Below are positions 1-5,901 of a stretch of DNA of 8,077 bases, piece by piece; position 1 is the first letter of the stretch, and every line of letters starts with the position of its first letter. Source of the DNA: Veillonella sp. (GTDB lineage Bacteria > Bacillota > Negativicutes > Veillonellales > Veillonellaceae); assembly GCA_019419725.1 (NCBI GenBank), contig DXZL01000063.1:1-8077 (forward strand), given 5' to 3'. The position numbers and the translations under genes are program-made. The notes under the pieces are model-generated. The model made no database searches. It saw only the letters and a program-made list of their open reading frames with translations, and had not been told where the DNA came from.

Positions 1-4
1 CACT

Positions 5-82
5 CCACTTCCCTACGCCAGTATTATCTGGATCAGGTCTAGGGTTTTGAATGGTCAATCTCAGCAAAAGCACCCCTAGTGG
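5..82 (-). ncRNA. TPP riboswitch aptamer (THI element), leftward, gene off-window
   Basis: Read on the minus strand, the conserved TPP aptamer blocks appear in order: GGGGTGC (70-76), GCTGAGA (59-65), ACCTGATC (31-38), ATAATACTGGCGTAGGGAA (8-26). P1 is a 5-bp helix, CCACT (78-82) with AGTGG (5-9). The arm normally written CTGG..CCAG is CCAG..CTGG here, a compensatory swap that keeps the helix and argues for a real fold. The aptamer binds thiamine pyrophosphate and represses the downstream gene. That gene lies left of base 1, so neither its identity nor the expression platform is visible. A thiamine biosynthesis or salvage gene is the natural expectation from the family. Confidence 0.93.
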
Positions 83-102
83 CAATATATTTTTATACTC
101 TA

Positions 103-131
103 GTTATAACATTATTATACAATCTATGCAA
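103..131 (-). promoter_or_regulatory. Candidate promoter for the leftward TPP riboswitch
   Basis: On the minus strand, TTGCAT (126-131) is followed after 17 bp by TATAAC (103-108). This would start transcription near 96, about 14 nt before the aptamer. An alternative -10, TATAAA at 92-97, would start closer to the aptamer. The -35 is poor, so only the general location is supported. Confidence 0.4.
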
Positions 132-139
132 CAAAAGAA

Positions 140-168
140 TTGACGATTCTATTATAGGCGCATATAAT
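140..168 (+). promoter_or_regulatory. Promoter of cytX
   Basis: TTGACG (140-145) and TATAAT (163-168) are separated by exactly 17 bp, a near-consensus housekeeping promoter. The predicted start near 175 is only a few bases before the conserved riboswitch block, so the leader begins essentially with the aptamer. Confidence 0.85.
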
Positions 169-174
169 GAAGCC

Positions 175-262
175 ATAACGGGGTGCTCACAAGAGTGGGC
201 TGAGAGTAAGCTATCGCTTTAACCCATAACCTGATTTGGATAATGCCAACGTAGGGAACATA
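175..262 (+). ncRNA. TPP riboswitch aptamer controlling cytX
   Basis: Conserved THI-element blocks are GGGGTGC (180-186), GGGCTGAGAG (197-206), ACCTGATTTGGATAATGCC (229-247) and GTAGGGAA (251-258). A variable arm AAGC/GCTT lies between the second and third blocks. P1 looks weak compared with the leftward riboswitch. The 3' conserved strand GTAGGGAAC (251-259) can instead pair with GTTCCTAT (279-286), leaving G254 bulged. That would form an antiterminator that competes with the terminator at 274-300. With TPP bound, the 251-259 strand is held in the aptamer, the terminator forms, and cytX is off. Confidence 0.93.
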
Positions 263-273
263 GAGGATTAATA

Positions 274-300
274 GCCGAGTTCCTATGAACTCGGCTTTTT
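274..300 (+). terminator. Intrinsic terminator, expression platform of the cytX TPP riboswitch
   Basis: A perfect 9-bp stem, GCCGAGTTC (274-282) with GAACTCGGC (287-295), has a CTAT loop and is followed by TTTTT (296-300). It lies between the aptamer and the cytX ribosome binding site, as expected for transcriptional control by premature termination. Its 5' arm overlaps the proposed antiterminator. Confidence 0.92.
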
Positions 301-315
301 CTATGACTTCCTGGC

Positions 316-322
316 AAGGAGG
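316..322 (+). promoter_or_regulatory. Ribosome binding site that sets the cytX start
   Basis: AAGGAGG lies 4 nt before ATG 327. The in-frame ATG at 285 lies inside the terminator hairpin loop and has no Shine-Dalgarno sequence. The in-frame ATG at 303 is upstream of this site. ATG 327 is therefore the start. Confidence 0.85.
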
Positions 323-326
323 ACGT

Positions 327-1520
327 ATGAAAGACACATACATTACACAACCACAGTTCGCCATGATATGGTTTGGCGCCGCTCTATCTATAGCGGAAAT
401 TATGACAGGAACTTATCTGGCCCCCTTAGGGCTCACCCAAGGTCTATATGCCATCATACTGGGGCATATCATCGGCGGTATATTGCTCTTTGGATCGGGC
501 CTCATCGGTGGACGTTTACGGCAAGGCAGTATGAATACAACCGCCTTCAGCTTTGGCCCACTAGGGGCTAAAGGCTTTGCCTTTTTAAATATGCTTCAAC
601 TTATCGGCTGGACTAGCATCATGATCTATGATGCTATGCTAGCCTTACAAGAACTAGCACCTCTATCCCCTATGATTTGGACGATAGCTATTGGCGCGCT
701 TGTCATTCTGTGGCTTTTCATCGGCCTCCACAATACGGGCTATATTCAAGCCATCGTATCTGTTCTATTACTAGGGCTCACCCTCTACATGGGCGCTCAC
801 ATGATATTGCAGTGGCCTACTGAAGCTAGCCTTCTAACGAGCGGAAACATGAGTTTCATCGCTGCCCTTGAGTTATCTATTGCCATGCCACTATCTTGGC
901 TACCTCTCATCAGTGATTATACCCGTGAAAGCAAAAAACCTTTCTCCGCATCACTTACAAGTGCTACTGTCTACACTATAACAAGTATCGTTATGTACAT
1001 CTTAGGTCTTAGTGCGGCAATCTTTGGCGGTGGTGACTCCATCATTACTATCATGATGAATGCAGGACTTGGCCTTGCGGGCCTCATCGTTATCATCTTC
1101 TCTACCGTTACTACAACCTTTATGGACGCTTACTCTGCAGGCGTATCTAGTACGACTATCTATAACGGTGCATCCAGCAAAGGCATCGCCGTCATCGTTA
1201 CGCTCGTGGGCACTATTGCAGCTATTCTATATCCAATGGATGATATTACAGACTTCCTATACCTCATCGGCTCTGTATTTGCACCGATGATTGCCATCTT
1301 ATTAGCGGATTACTTTATCAATCGCCAACAAGTACAAACATTATCCGCTTATCTCCTACGAGGTCTTATTTGGGCCGTATCCGTTGGTTTATACCACTAT
1401 ATGTTACATAGTGAAAGCACAATAGGAGCTACATTACCAGCCTTTACAATGGCATTTGTCGTTACAGCTATCGTTGGATTTATAAGTAAAACAGCGCACA
1501 TATCAACAGAAATTAAGTAG
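327..1520 (+). CDS. cytX: Hydroxymethylpyrimidine transporter CytX (NCS1 family)
   Basis: This 397-residue, highly hydrophobic inner-membrane permease belongs to the nucleobase:cation symporter-1 family. The N-terminus contains WFGAALSIAEIMTGTYLAPLG (residues 15-35), characteristic of the CytX branch, and SDYTR (196-200) matches the conserved NCS1 SDYxR loop. Hydrophobic stretches run the full length, consistent with about 12 membrane segments, and the length is normal for the family. CytX proteins are assigned to uptake of the thiamine pyrimidine precursor HMP because they recur next to thiamine genes and under THI elements; both hold here. Regulation is by the TPP riboswitch and terminator just upstream. 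The start at 327 is preferred over 285 because 285 lies inside the terminator. Substrate is inferred from family and regulation; a related pyrimidine or thiazole precursor is possible. Confidence 0.9.
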   Translation: MKDTYITQPQFAMIWFGAALSIAEIMTGTYLAPLGLTQGLYAIILGHIIGGILLFGSGLIGGRLRQGSMNTTAFSFGPLGAKGFAFLNMLQLIGWTSIMIYDAMLALQELAPLSPMIWTIAIGALVILWLFIGLHNTGYIQAIVSVLLLGLTLYMGAHMILQWPTEASLLTSGNMSFIAALELSIAMPLSWLPLISDYTRESKKPFSASLTSATVYTITSIVMYILGLSAAIFGGGDSIITIMMNAGLGLAGLIVIIFSTVTTTFMDAYSAGVSSTTIYNGASSKGIAVIVTLVGTIAAILYPMDDITDFLYLIGSVFAPMIAILLADYFINRQQVQTLSAYLLRGLIWAVSVGLYHYMLHSESTIGATLPAFTMAFVVTAIVGFISKTAHISTEIK

Positions 1521-1620
1521 CATTAGCAAGTAACATCTATTATAAACGTACTAATTCAATGCTAAAGATTAAAGATAATAGTAAGTACACTGCTATCATT
1601 GCTATCAACTATCTAAAAAG

Positions 1621-1714
1621 AAAACACCTTCACAATCCACTAGTTACTGAACTATACATCTCAAAATTGTGTCCAGTTTTTGGCATGTAGTTCATAGGAT
1701 TATGAAGGTGTTTT
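1621..1714. repeat. Nested inverted repeat with IS3-end-like core; possible bidirectional terminator
   Basis: The outer arms AAAACACCTTCACAATCC (1621-1638) and GGATTATGAAGGTGTTTT (1697-1714) pair at 17 of 18 positions. Inside them, TGAACTATACAT (1648-1659) pairs with ATGTAGTTCA (1685-1694) apart from a 2-nt bulge, and CAAAA (1662-1666) pairs with TTTTG (1678-1682). On the minus strand the inner core starts TGAACTACAT and continues CCAAAAACTGGACAC, similar to IS3-family terminal repeats. There is no transposase gene and no clear target-site duplication. The structure lies between the convergent cytX and modC genes. Its U-rich ends, especially TTTTCTTTTT on the minus strand, could terminate both. 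The repeat is certain; the origin is inferred. Confidence 0.7.
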
Positions 1715-1782
1715 ATGTATCTCTATTTAATTTTAAAGTATTTTATCACTGTATCAAAACCATACGATTTAAATGTTTATCA

Positions 1783-2412
1783 TCATTCAGCAATCGTAAT
1801 TAGCCCGTTTTCACAGGTCCAGTGTCTATCTCCTACGCTTTCTGCTTCGCTTTCATCATGGGTAACCCATACGCAAGGTACATCCCATTCACGGATGATA
1901 GAAACAAGATCCTCTCGAACTTGTTTACGCAAATTCCAATCTAATGCAGATAATGGCTCGTCGAGAAGCAACACAGTCGGTTTAGAGTAGAGCGCACGAC
2001 CTAATGCAACCCGTTGTTGCTCACCACCGGATAAATTACCTGCCTTTATATGTCTATATTTTTCAAGACCTAACCGATTTAATAAACTATCGCACATATC
2101 CGGTGTGCCACGTTTACTATAGGTAACATTATGCTCTACAGATAGGTGAGGAAATACAATATTACCTTGTGGCATATAGCCTACTTGGCGTTCTTGAGCA
2201 GGCACCCAAAGCTTTTTATCTCGATCAACCCACGTCGTTTCATCACATTGAATACTGCCAGTTGTGGGTTTTACGAGGCCCGCGATGCATTTGATAAACG
2301 TACTTTTACCACTACCGGACTGTCCCGTCAGCACAGTAATACCAGCCGGCAGCGCCCCATCGGCTTTCACAGTCACAGAAGGTCTAGCTACAGTAAAGGA
2401 AAATGTAATCAT
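1783..2412 (-). CDS. modC: Molybdate ABC transporter ATP-binding protein ModC (short form)
   Basis: This 209-residue cytoplasmic ATPase of the molybdate importer has a complete nucleotide-binding domain: Walker A GQSGSGKST (30-38), Q-loop glutamine 82 in GYMPQ, signature LSGGEQQR (127-134), Walker B VLLLDE (147-152), D-loop SALD (155-158) and switch histidine 185 in VTHD. It ends about 25 residues after the switch histidine, so the C-terminal MOP/TOBE domain of longer ModC proteins (about 350 residues in E. coli) is absent. The sequence after the stop is non-coding in all minus frames, so a recent frameshift is not evident. The start is supported by AGGAGG at 2417-2422, overlapping the modB stop, with 8 nt between the genes. 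ModC is assigned from the adjacent modB and modA; the ATPase alone would not prove the substrate. Confidence 0.88.
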   Translation of the reverse strand: MITFSFTVARPSVTVKADGALPAGITVLTGQSGSGKSTFIKCIAGLVKPTTGSIQCDETTWVDRDKKLWVPAQERQVGYMPQGNIVFPHLSVEHNVTYSKRGTPDMCDSLLNRLGLEKYRHIKAGNLSGGEQQRVALGRALYSKPTVLLLDEPLSALDWNLRKQVREDLVSIIREWDVPCVWVTHDESEAESVGDRHWTCENGLITIAE

Positions 2413-2420
2413 AGAACCTC

Positions 2421-3089
2421 CTAATTATTATCTGTATGGCGGAACAGGGAACCTTTTGTAATAAGGTGAATTCCGCTCAATAATGCCAATGTAAGAACAC
2501 AAATATAAATAACTAGCTCAAAGGCATCCATGTACTGCCCTGCCTCTACATAGGAGTAGATAGCTAACGGCATAGTACGTGTTACCCTTGGAATATTACC
2601 AGCAATCAAGATGGTAGCACCAAACTCGCCCATAGCACGGCAGAACGCTAAAATACTACCTGTTAAAATACCTTTCCATGCGAGCGGTACAGATATGGTG
2701 AAGAAAATACGTAACTCTGAAGCACCTAAGGTGCGCGCTACATCCTCCATATTATGATCTACGGACTGCAATGCTGAACGTACAGTTTGATAAAACAGTG
2801 GAAATGCAATAACAGAAGAGGCTATGACAGCACCAGAAGCGGCAAAGACGACGCTCATGCCATAGGCTTCCAGCCAAGCCCCAAAGGCATAGCCCGGTGT
2901 AAATACCATAAGCAGCGCAAAACCAACGACTACAGGAGGTAATACTAGAGGTAATGTAATAAGGGCATCAAGAATAGCAATGCCGCCCCATTTACAGCGT
3001 TTCATCCAATAACAAGTTGCTAAGCCACTTAAAATAACTATAATAAGAGCAATACTTGCCACCCACAGCGATAACCAAAATGGACTCAT
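2421..3089 (-). CDS. modB: Molybdate ABC transporter permease ModB
   Basis: This 222-residue inner-membrane permease matches the usual ModB size. About five hydrophobic segments are visible. ModB-like stretches are LPLVLPPVVVGFALL (46-60), the cytoplasmic EAA-type loop EDVARTLGAS with following residues (about 115-142) that contacts the ATPase, and RAMGEFGATILIAGNIP (151-167). It forms the channel through which ModA-delivered oxyanion passes, powered by ModC. The Shine-Dalgarno is a G-run, AAAGGGGGG (3095-3103), rather than the canonical AGGAGG. It is second in modA-modB-modC, 119 nt after modA, and nearly touches modC. A tungstate permease is a possible alternative; the ModA partner favours molybdate. 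Confidence 0.9.
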   Translation of the reverse strand: MSPFWLSLWVASIALIIVILSGLATCYWMKRCKWGGIAILDALITLPLVLPPVVVGFALLMVFTPGYAFGAWLEAYGMSVVFAASGAVIASSVIAFPLFYQTVRSALQSVDHNMEDVARTLGASELRIFFTISVPLAWKGILTGSILAFCRAMGEFGATILIAGNIPRVTRTMPLAIYSYVEAGQYMDAFELVIYICVLTLALLSGIHLITKGSLFRHTDNN

Positions 3090-3208
3090 GCTATCCCCCC
3101 TTTCTATTTAATAATGCTGAAATCATATATTTCCAGCTAGGACTAACAACAATAATATATATATTGTACCATAAGAAAACGCTAGCCATGAGAGCTAGCG
3201 TTTTACTC

Positions 3209-3997
3209 TTATTTAGAAGTGGAGAAACCGTATTTCTCTAATACTTTTTGTCCCTCTGGGCTCATTACATATTGGTAGAAATCTTTTGCCAATGCATTGT
3301 CATATTTTTTAATGATACCGATTGGATAGATAACTGGATCATGAGAATCTGCAGGTGTTACTGCGGAAATTTGAACGGCATCACCTGCCGCAATAGCATC
3401 AGTTTTATAGATAAAGCCCGCATCACCAGCACCTTGGCTAATAGATGCTGTTACAGCTTTTACGTCTTTAGCATATACTACATTTGGTTCAACTTGTTCC
3501 CAAACACCTAATTTTGTTAATACTTGTTTACCATAGTTACCAGCTGGCACTGTTTCAGGGTTTCCCAATACAATGCGTTTCACACTAGCAATTTGATTTA
3601 ATTCAACTTTAGGTTGACCTTTTGGAACTACGAGAACGAGTTCATTTGTAACGAACGGTTTTACATCACTTACAAGGTCTTTTTCTTGTAACATTTTCAT
3701 ATTTTTTTCGTCAGCAGAGATGAATAAGCTAGCTGGTGCACCTTGTTCAATTTGTTGACGCAATGTGCCAGAACCAGCAAAGTTAATAACAATTTGATCA
3801 TCTGCTAAATTATGGCTTTTTTTGTAAGCATCAGCCAGTTCTGTAAGAGCCCCTTTAAGACTAGCAGCTGCTTGTACAGTAATCTTTTCGGATGTACTCG
3901 GTTTAGCAGATTCGGTTGGTTTGCTTGCATCGTTACCACAGCCTACTAGAAAAGCAAGCATAAAAATGCTCATTAATACTAATAGAATTCGTTTCAT
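3209..3997 (-). CDS. modA: Molybdate-binding lipoprotein ModA
   Basis: This 262-residue solute-binding lipoprotein is the extracytoplasmic receptor of the ModABC importer. It starts MKR followed by a hydrophobic signal segment and a lipobox LVGC with the lipidated cysteine at residue 20, then a Ser/Thr/Lys-rich linker (about 23-38). Family motifs follow: AAASL (43-47, oxyanion-binding loop), GSGTLRQQIEQGAPA (75-89), PETVPAGNYGKQ (147-158) and GDAGFIYKTDA (191-201). The start at 3997 is chosen because AGGAGGA precedes it and because it places the signal peptide at the N-terminus. An in-frame TTG at 4048 has no ribosome binding site and would bury the signal sequence. Its leader carries a palindrome and a foldable region. 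Molybdate is the likely ligand; tungstate binding is common in the family. Confidence 0.93.
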   Translation of the reverse strand: MKRILLVLMSIFMLAFLVGCGNDASKPTESAKPSTSEKITVQAAASLKGALTELADAYKKSHNLADDQIVINFAGSGTLRQQIEQGAPASLFISADEKNMKMLQEKDLVSDVKPFVTNELVLVVPKGQPKVELNQIASVKRIVLGNPETVPAGNYGKQVLTKLGVWEQVEPNVVYAKDVKAVTASISQGAGDAGFIYKTDAIAAGDAVQISAVTPADSHDPVIYPIGIIKKYDNALAKDFYQYVMSPEGQKVLEKYGFSTSK

Positions 3998-4000
3998 AAT

Positions 4001-4007
4001 TCCTCCT
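4001..4007 (-). promoter_or_regulatory. Ribosome binding site that sets the modA start
   Basis: On the minus strand AGGAGGA lies 3 nt before ATG 3997. It decides the start in favour of the lipoprotein signal peptide and against the in-frame TTG at 4048. Confidence 0.8.
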
Positions 4008-4015
4008 GTGCATCC

Positions 4016-4075
4016 CTTTGGACTCCACACTGTGAAAGCTATGGTCAAACCTAGCGATACATCGACTAACCAAAG
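4016..4075 (-). ncRNA. Candidate structured 5' leader of modA
   Basis: On the minus strand, CTTTGG (4070-4075) can pair perfectly with CCAAAG (4016-4021), enclosing 48 nt. Inside are a 7-bp hairpin GCTAGGT/ACC-A-TAGC (4038-4055, loop TTG, one bulged A), a short CGA/TCG hairpin (4055-4064, loop TGTA) and a weak CAC/GTG hairpin (4026-4034). The closing helix ends 8 nt before the Shine-Dalgarno, a position suited to control of translation. I do not recognise it as the known Moco RNA motif or another named riboswitch. Function is inferred from position only. Confidence 0.4.
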
Positions 4076-4097
4076 ACTAAATATACAATATATTCAC

Positions 4098-4121
4098 ATT
4101 ATACTATAAATTTATAGTCAA
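4098..4121 (-). promoter_or_regulatory. Candidate modA promoter with embedded 16-bp palindromic operator
   Basis: ACTATAAATTTATAGT (4103-4118) is a perfect 16-bp palindrome. On the minus strand it is flanked by a TTGACT box (4116-4121) and a TATAAT box (4098-4103), each overlapping one end. The two boxes are only 12 bp apart, so they cannot form a normal promoter pair. TATAAT is the likely -10, with a degenerate -35 further upstream. A repressor on this palindrome would block modABC. ModE-type or TunR-type control by molybdate or tungstate is a guess from context; no regulator gene is in the window. Confidence 0.5.
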
Positions 4122-4216
4122 GGTCGTATGCAAAAACTCACATTCTGCATACATATTTCTAATGATTATGATTAGTCATCATAATAAATAAATTTTTAAA
4201 CCTCAAACAATATATA

Positions 4217-4238
4217 CTATGGTATGATAATACTATAG
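4217..4238. repeat. Inverted repeat upstream of the AEC carrier gene
   Basis: CTATGGTAT (4217-4225) and ATACTATAG (4230-4238) are 9-nt arms with a single mismatch (G-U compatible in RNA) around GATA. It could be an operator or an RNA hairpin; it has no following T-tract, so it is not a terminator. Confidence 0.4.
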
Positions 4239-4375
4239 AGGATAATAAAGTTCTGAACAGATTTCGAAATGTATCCACTCATCATTCATATAATACTAAC
4301 TGTATATTTACTCTATACGGTTATATAATAAGTTAAAACTATGCCCTATTTTAATAAGAAACTCTAGGTGAGATA

Positions 4376-5365
4376 ATGAATTTATTAGTATTAATAGGCC
4401 ATATCTTTATGAATTCCATGATACCTATTTTAATACTTATAGGGGTTGGATTTGTATTAGATAGAAAATTTAAACTCGATTTGTATACGCTGAGTAAGCT
4501 AAACTTCTACATATTATTACCTACGTTTATATTTAGAGCTATGTATGAAGCAAAGCTTAACTCAGGTACATTAGAAATTGTATTTGTTGCATTATGTGTA
4601 CTTATACTAAATTCCATACTATCGGATGTAGTTGGCCGAATGCAGGGTTATGACGTAGCCAAGATCGGGACCTTAAAAAACTGTGTTATGTTTAACAATG
4701 TAGGAAATATGGGTGTCGCCCTAGCTATATTTGTATTTACAAACATACCCTATGTTATTGATGGAACCACACCCTATGCAAACTTAGGTCTTGTAAGTGT
4801 CGTATCCATCATGATTATTCAAACCATCAGCAGTAATACGTATGGGTTCTACCAAGCTGGTGCGGGCAGACTTAGCCCTCGAGATGCACTAAAAGTTGTG
4901 TTCCACATGCCAATGGTATATGCTATCCCACTGGCTCTACTCTGCCAGTTTCTGCCTTTTGATTTACACGGTCTCTTCTTCTTTGCTCCTCTTAATATCT
5001 TTGCTAATGCCTTTGTTGGGGTTGCTATGATCGCTTTAGGAGTACAGATTAATAGAACACCGTTAAACTTCTTTAAGCTTGATGTTATGCTTGCTTCAAC
5101 CTTGCGTCTTGTTGTAAGCCCACTCATAGCCGCTGCTATAACTATATTATTCATCAAGTTCTATGGTCCTATGCACCCAATAGCAGCGCAAACTATTATC
5201 ATAACCTATAGCGTACCAACAGCTATCAATATGTCTCTCATTGCAATTGAAATGAAGAATAATCCTGAATATGCTACGCAAATCGTTATGGGAACTACCA
5301 TATTATCAGCTGTAACAATGCCTTTATTCATCACTATAGCCTATTACCTATTCCCATTATATTAA
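4376..5365 (+). CDS. AEC-family transporter (auxin efflux carrier / malate permease type)
   Basis: This 329-residue inner-membrane carrier belongs to the AEC family. The N-terminal half begins with a hydrophobic helix and LIGVGFVLDR (21-30), then KLNFYILLPTFIF (41-53) with the helix-breaking proline. NNVGNMGVALAIF (107-119) is the conserved crossing-region asparagine/glycine motif. The C-terminal half repeats the pattern, ending in SVPTAINMSLIAIEM (279-293) and TTILSAVTMPLF (307-318), typical of the family. About ten membrane segments are visible and the length is normal (300-350). The start is preceded by AGGTGA (4366-4371). It is monocistronic: divergent from modA and closed by the terminator at 5381-5421. 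Bacterial members carry dicarboxylates such as malate or other organic anions; the substrate cannot be read from the sequence. Confidence 0.87.
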   Translation: MNLLVLIGHIFMNSMIPILILIGVGFVLDRKFKLDLYTLSKLNFYILLPTFIFRAMYEAKLNSGTLEIVFVALCVLILNSILSDVVGRMQGYDVAKIGTLKNCVMFNNVGNMGVALAIFVFTNIPYVIDGTTPYANLGLVSVVSIMIIQTISSNTYGFYQAGAGRLSPRDALKVVFHMPMVYAIPLALLCQFLPFDLHGLFFFAPLNIFANAFVGVAMIALGVQINRTPLNFFKLDVMLASTLRLVVSPLIAAAITILFIKFYGPMHPIAAQTIIITYSVPTAINMSLIAIEMKNNPEYATQIVMGTTILSAVTMPLFITIAYYLFPLY

Positions 5366-5380
5366 AAATATAAAAATTAT

Positions 5381-5421
5381 AAAAAAATCACTCATAGTCA
5401 TCAACTATGAGTGATTTTTTT
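5381..5421. terminator. Bidirectional intrinsic terminator
   Basis: A perfect 12-bp stem, ATCACTCATAGT (5387-5398) with ACTATGAGTGAT (5404-5415), has a CATCA loop and is flanked by an A-run (5381-5387) and a T-run (5415-5421). The symmetry lets it end the rightward AEC carrier transcript 16 nt after its stop, and the leftward arsR-family transcript. Confidence 0.93.
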
Positions 5422-5450
5422 ACGCCTTAGCATTTAGTCTCGTCAAACAA

Positions 5451-5467
5451 GTTACACAAAGTGTAAC
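5451..5467. repeat. Small perfect inverted repeat downstream of the arsR-family gene
   Basis: GTTACAC (5451-5457) and GTGTAAC (5461-5467) are perfect 7-nt arms around AAA. There is no good T-tract on either side, so terminator function is doubtful. It lies between the arsR-family stop and the terminator at 5381-5421. Confidence 0.4.
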
Positions 5468-5538
5468 TATTATAGCACCTATAATTTCATTTAATCCTAA
5501 GTGATGATTAAGAATTATTACATCTAAACCTAAAGTAA

Positions 5539-5829
5539 CTATTGATGGGATACGTGTTCCATCCCCATTCTTACGAGACCTTCCACATGATCATCGTTTA
5601 GAGAGTAGTATGCAGTTTTCCCTTCCTTACGATAGGTCACAAGGCGCGCTTGACGCAATACACGTAGTTGGTGTGAAATAGCAGATTGTCCCATTCCCAT
5701 TGTTTCTGCAATATGATTAACACACATTTCATTTTCTAATAATAATTCTACTATTTTAAGGCGTGTAGGGTCACCTAAGATTTTAAACAGTTCTGCTAGC
5801 TTTAGCAATGCTTCTTGTTTGTCGCTCAT
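5539..5829 (-). CDS. ArsR/SmtB-family metal-responsive repressor with alpha-5 zinc-type site
   Basis: This 96-residue winged-helix DNA-binding protein contains FKILGDPTRLKIVELL (15-30), the recognition segment MGQSAISHQLRVLRQARLV (46-64) and the beta-wing YRKEGKTAYYSLND (66-79). At the C-terminus, D79-x-H81 and H92-x2-H95, with 11 residues between H81 and H92, match the spacing of the CzrA/SmtB alpha-5 site that binds Zn(II) or Co(II) across the dimer. C36 in EMCVNHI occupies the alpha-3 position of ArsR/CadC sensors, but without the second cysteine of an ELCV(C)D site. These proteins leave the operator when metal binds. The start at 5829 is chosen because GGGGGA precedes it; the in-frame ATG at 5841 has no ribosome binding site. 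No efflux pump or metallothionein adjoins it, so the target genes are unknown. Confidence 0.9.
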   Translation of the reverse strand: MSDKQEALLKLAELFKILGDPTRLKIVELLLENEMCVNHIAETMGMGQSAISHQLRVLRQARLVTYRKEGKTAYYSLNDDHVEGLVRMGMEHVSHQ

Positions 5830-5833
5830 ATAA

Positions 5834-5839
5834 TCCCCC
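5834..5839 (-). promoter_or_regulatory. G-run ribosome binding site deciding the arsR-family start
   Basis: GGGGGA on the minus strand lies 4 nt before ATG 5829. It resembles the G-run site of modB. The alternative ATG 5841 includes this run within its first codons and has only TTTAAGAT before it. Confidence 0.6.
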
Positions 5840-5901
5840 ATATCTTAAATCACTATTCATGTTTATGTATCATTCTTATATTACTTATGTTCTTACTCAT
5901 T

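Larger units (their letters stand above)
3998..4375. other. Divergent intergenic region between modA and the AEC carrier gene
   Basis: This 378-nt, very AT-rich region holds the modA leader and candidate promoter/operator (4016-4121). Between 4130 and 4375 I see no gene. There is a near-perfect inverted repeat at 4217-4238 and TATAAT-like boxes at 4289-4294 and 4324-4329 that could serve the rightward carrier gene. Neither has a convincing -35. Confidence 0.6.

Noticed and set aside
285..326. N-terminal extension of cytX from ATG 285
   Set aside because: It lies in the terminator hairpin and upstream of the AAGGAGG site; a Shine-Dalgarno directly precedes ATG 327.
1715..1990. Plus-strand frame overlapping the modC 3' end
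   Set aside because: Antisense to the conserved Walker B and switch region of modC; no ribosome binding site or recognisable product.
3998..4048. TTG-initiated extension of modA
   Set aside because: No ribosome binding site; it would place 17 residues before a clear lipoprotein signal peptide.
4161..4182. Fur-box-like ATGATT repeats
   Set aside because: Only partial agreement with the consensus and no iron-related gene beside it; AT-rich sequence yields such matches often.
4849..5157. Minus-strand frame within the AEC carrier gene
   Set aside because: Antisense shadow of a well-conserved membrane protein; composition is not protein-like and there is no initiation signal.
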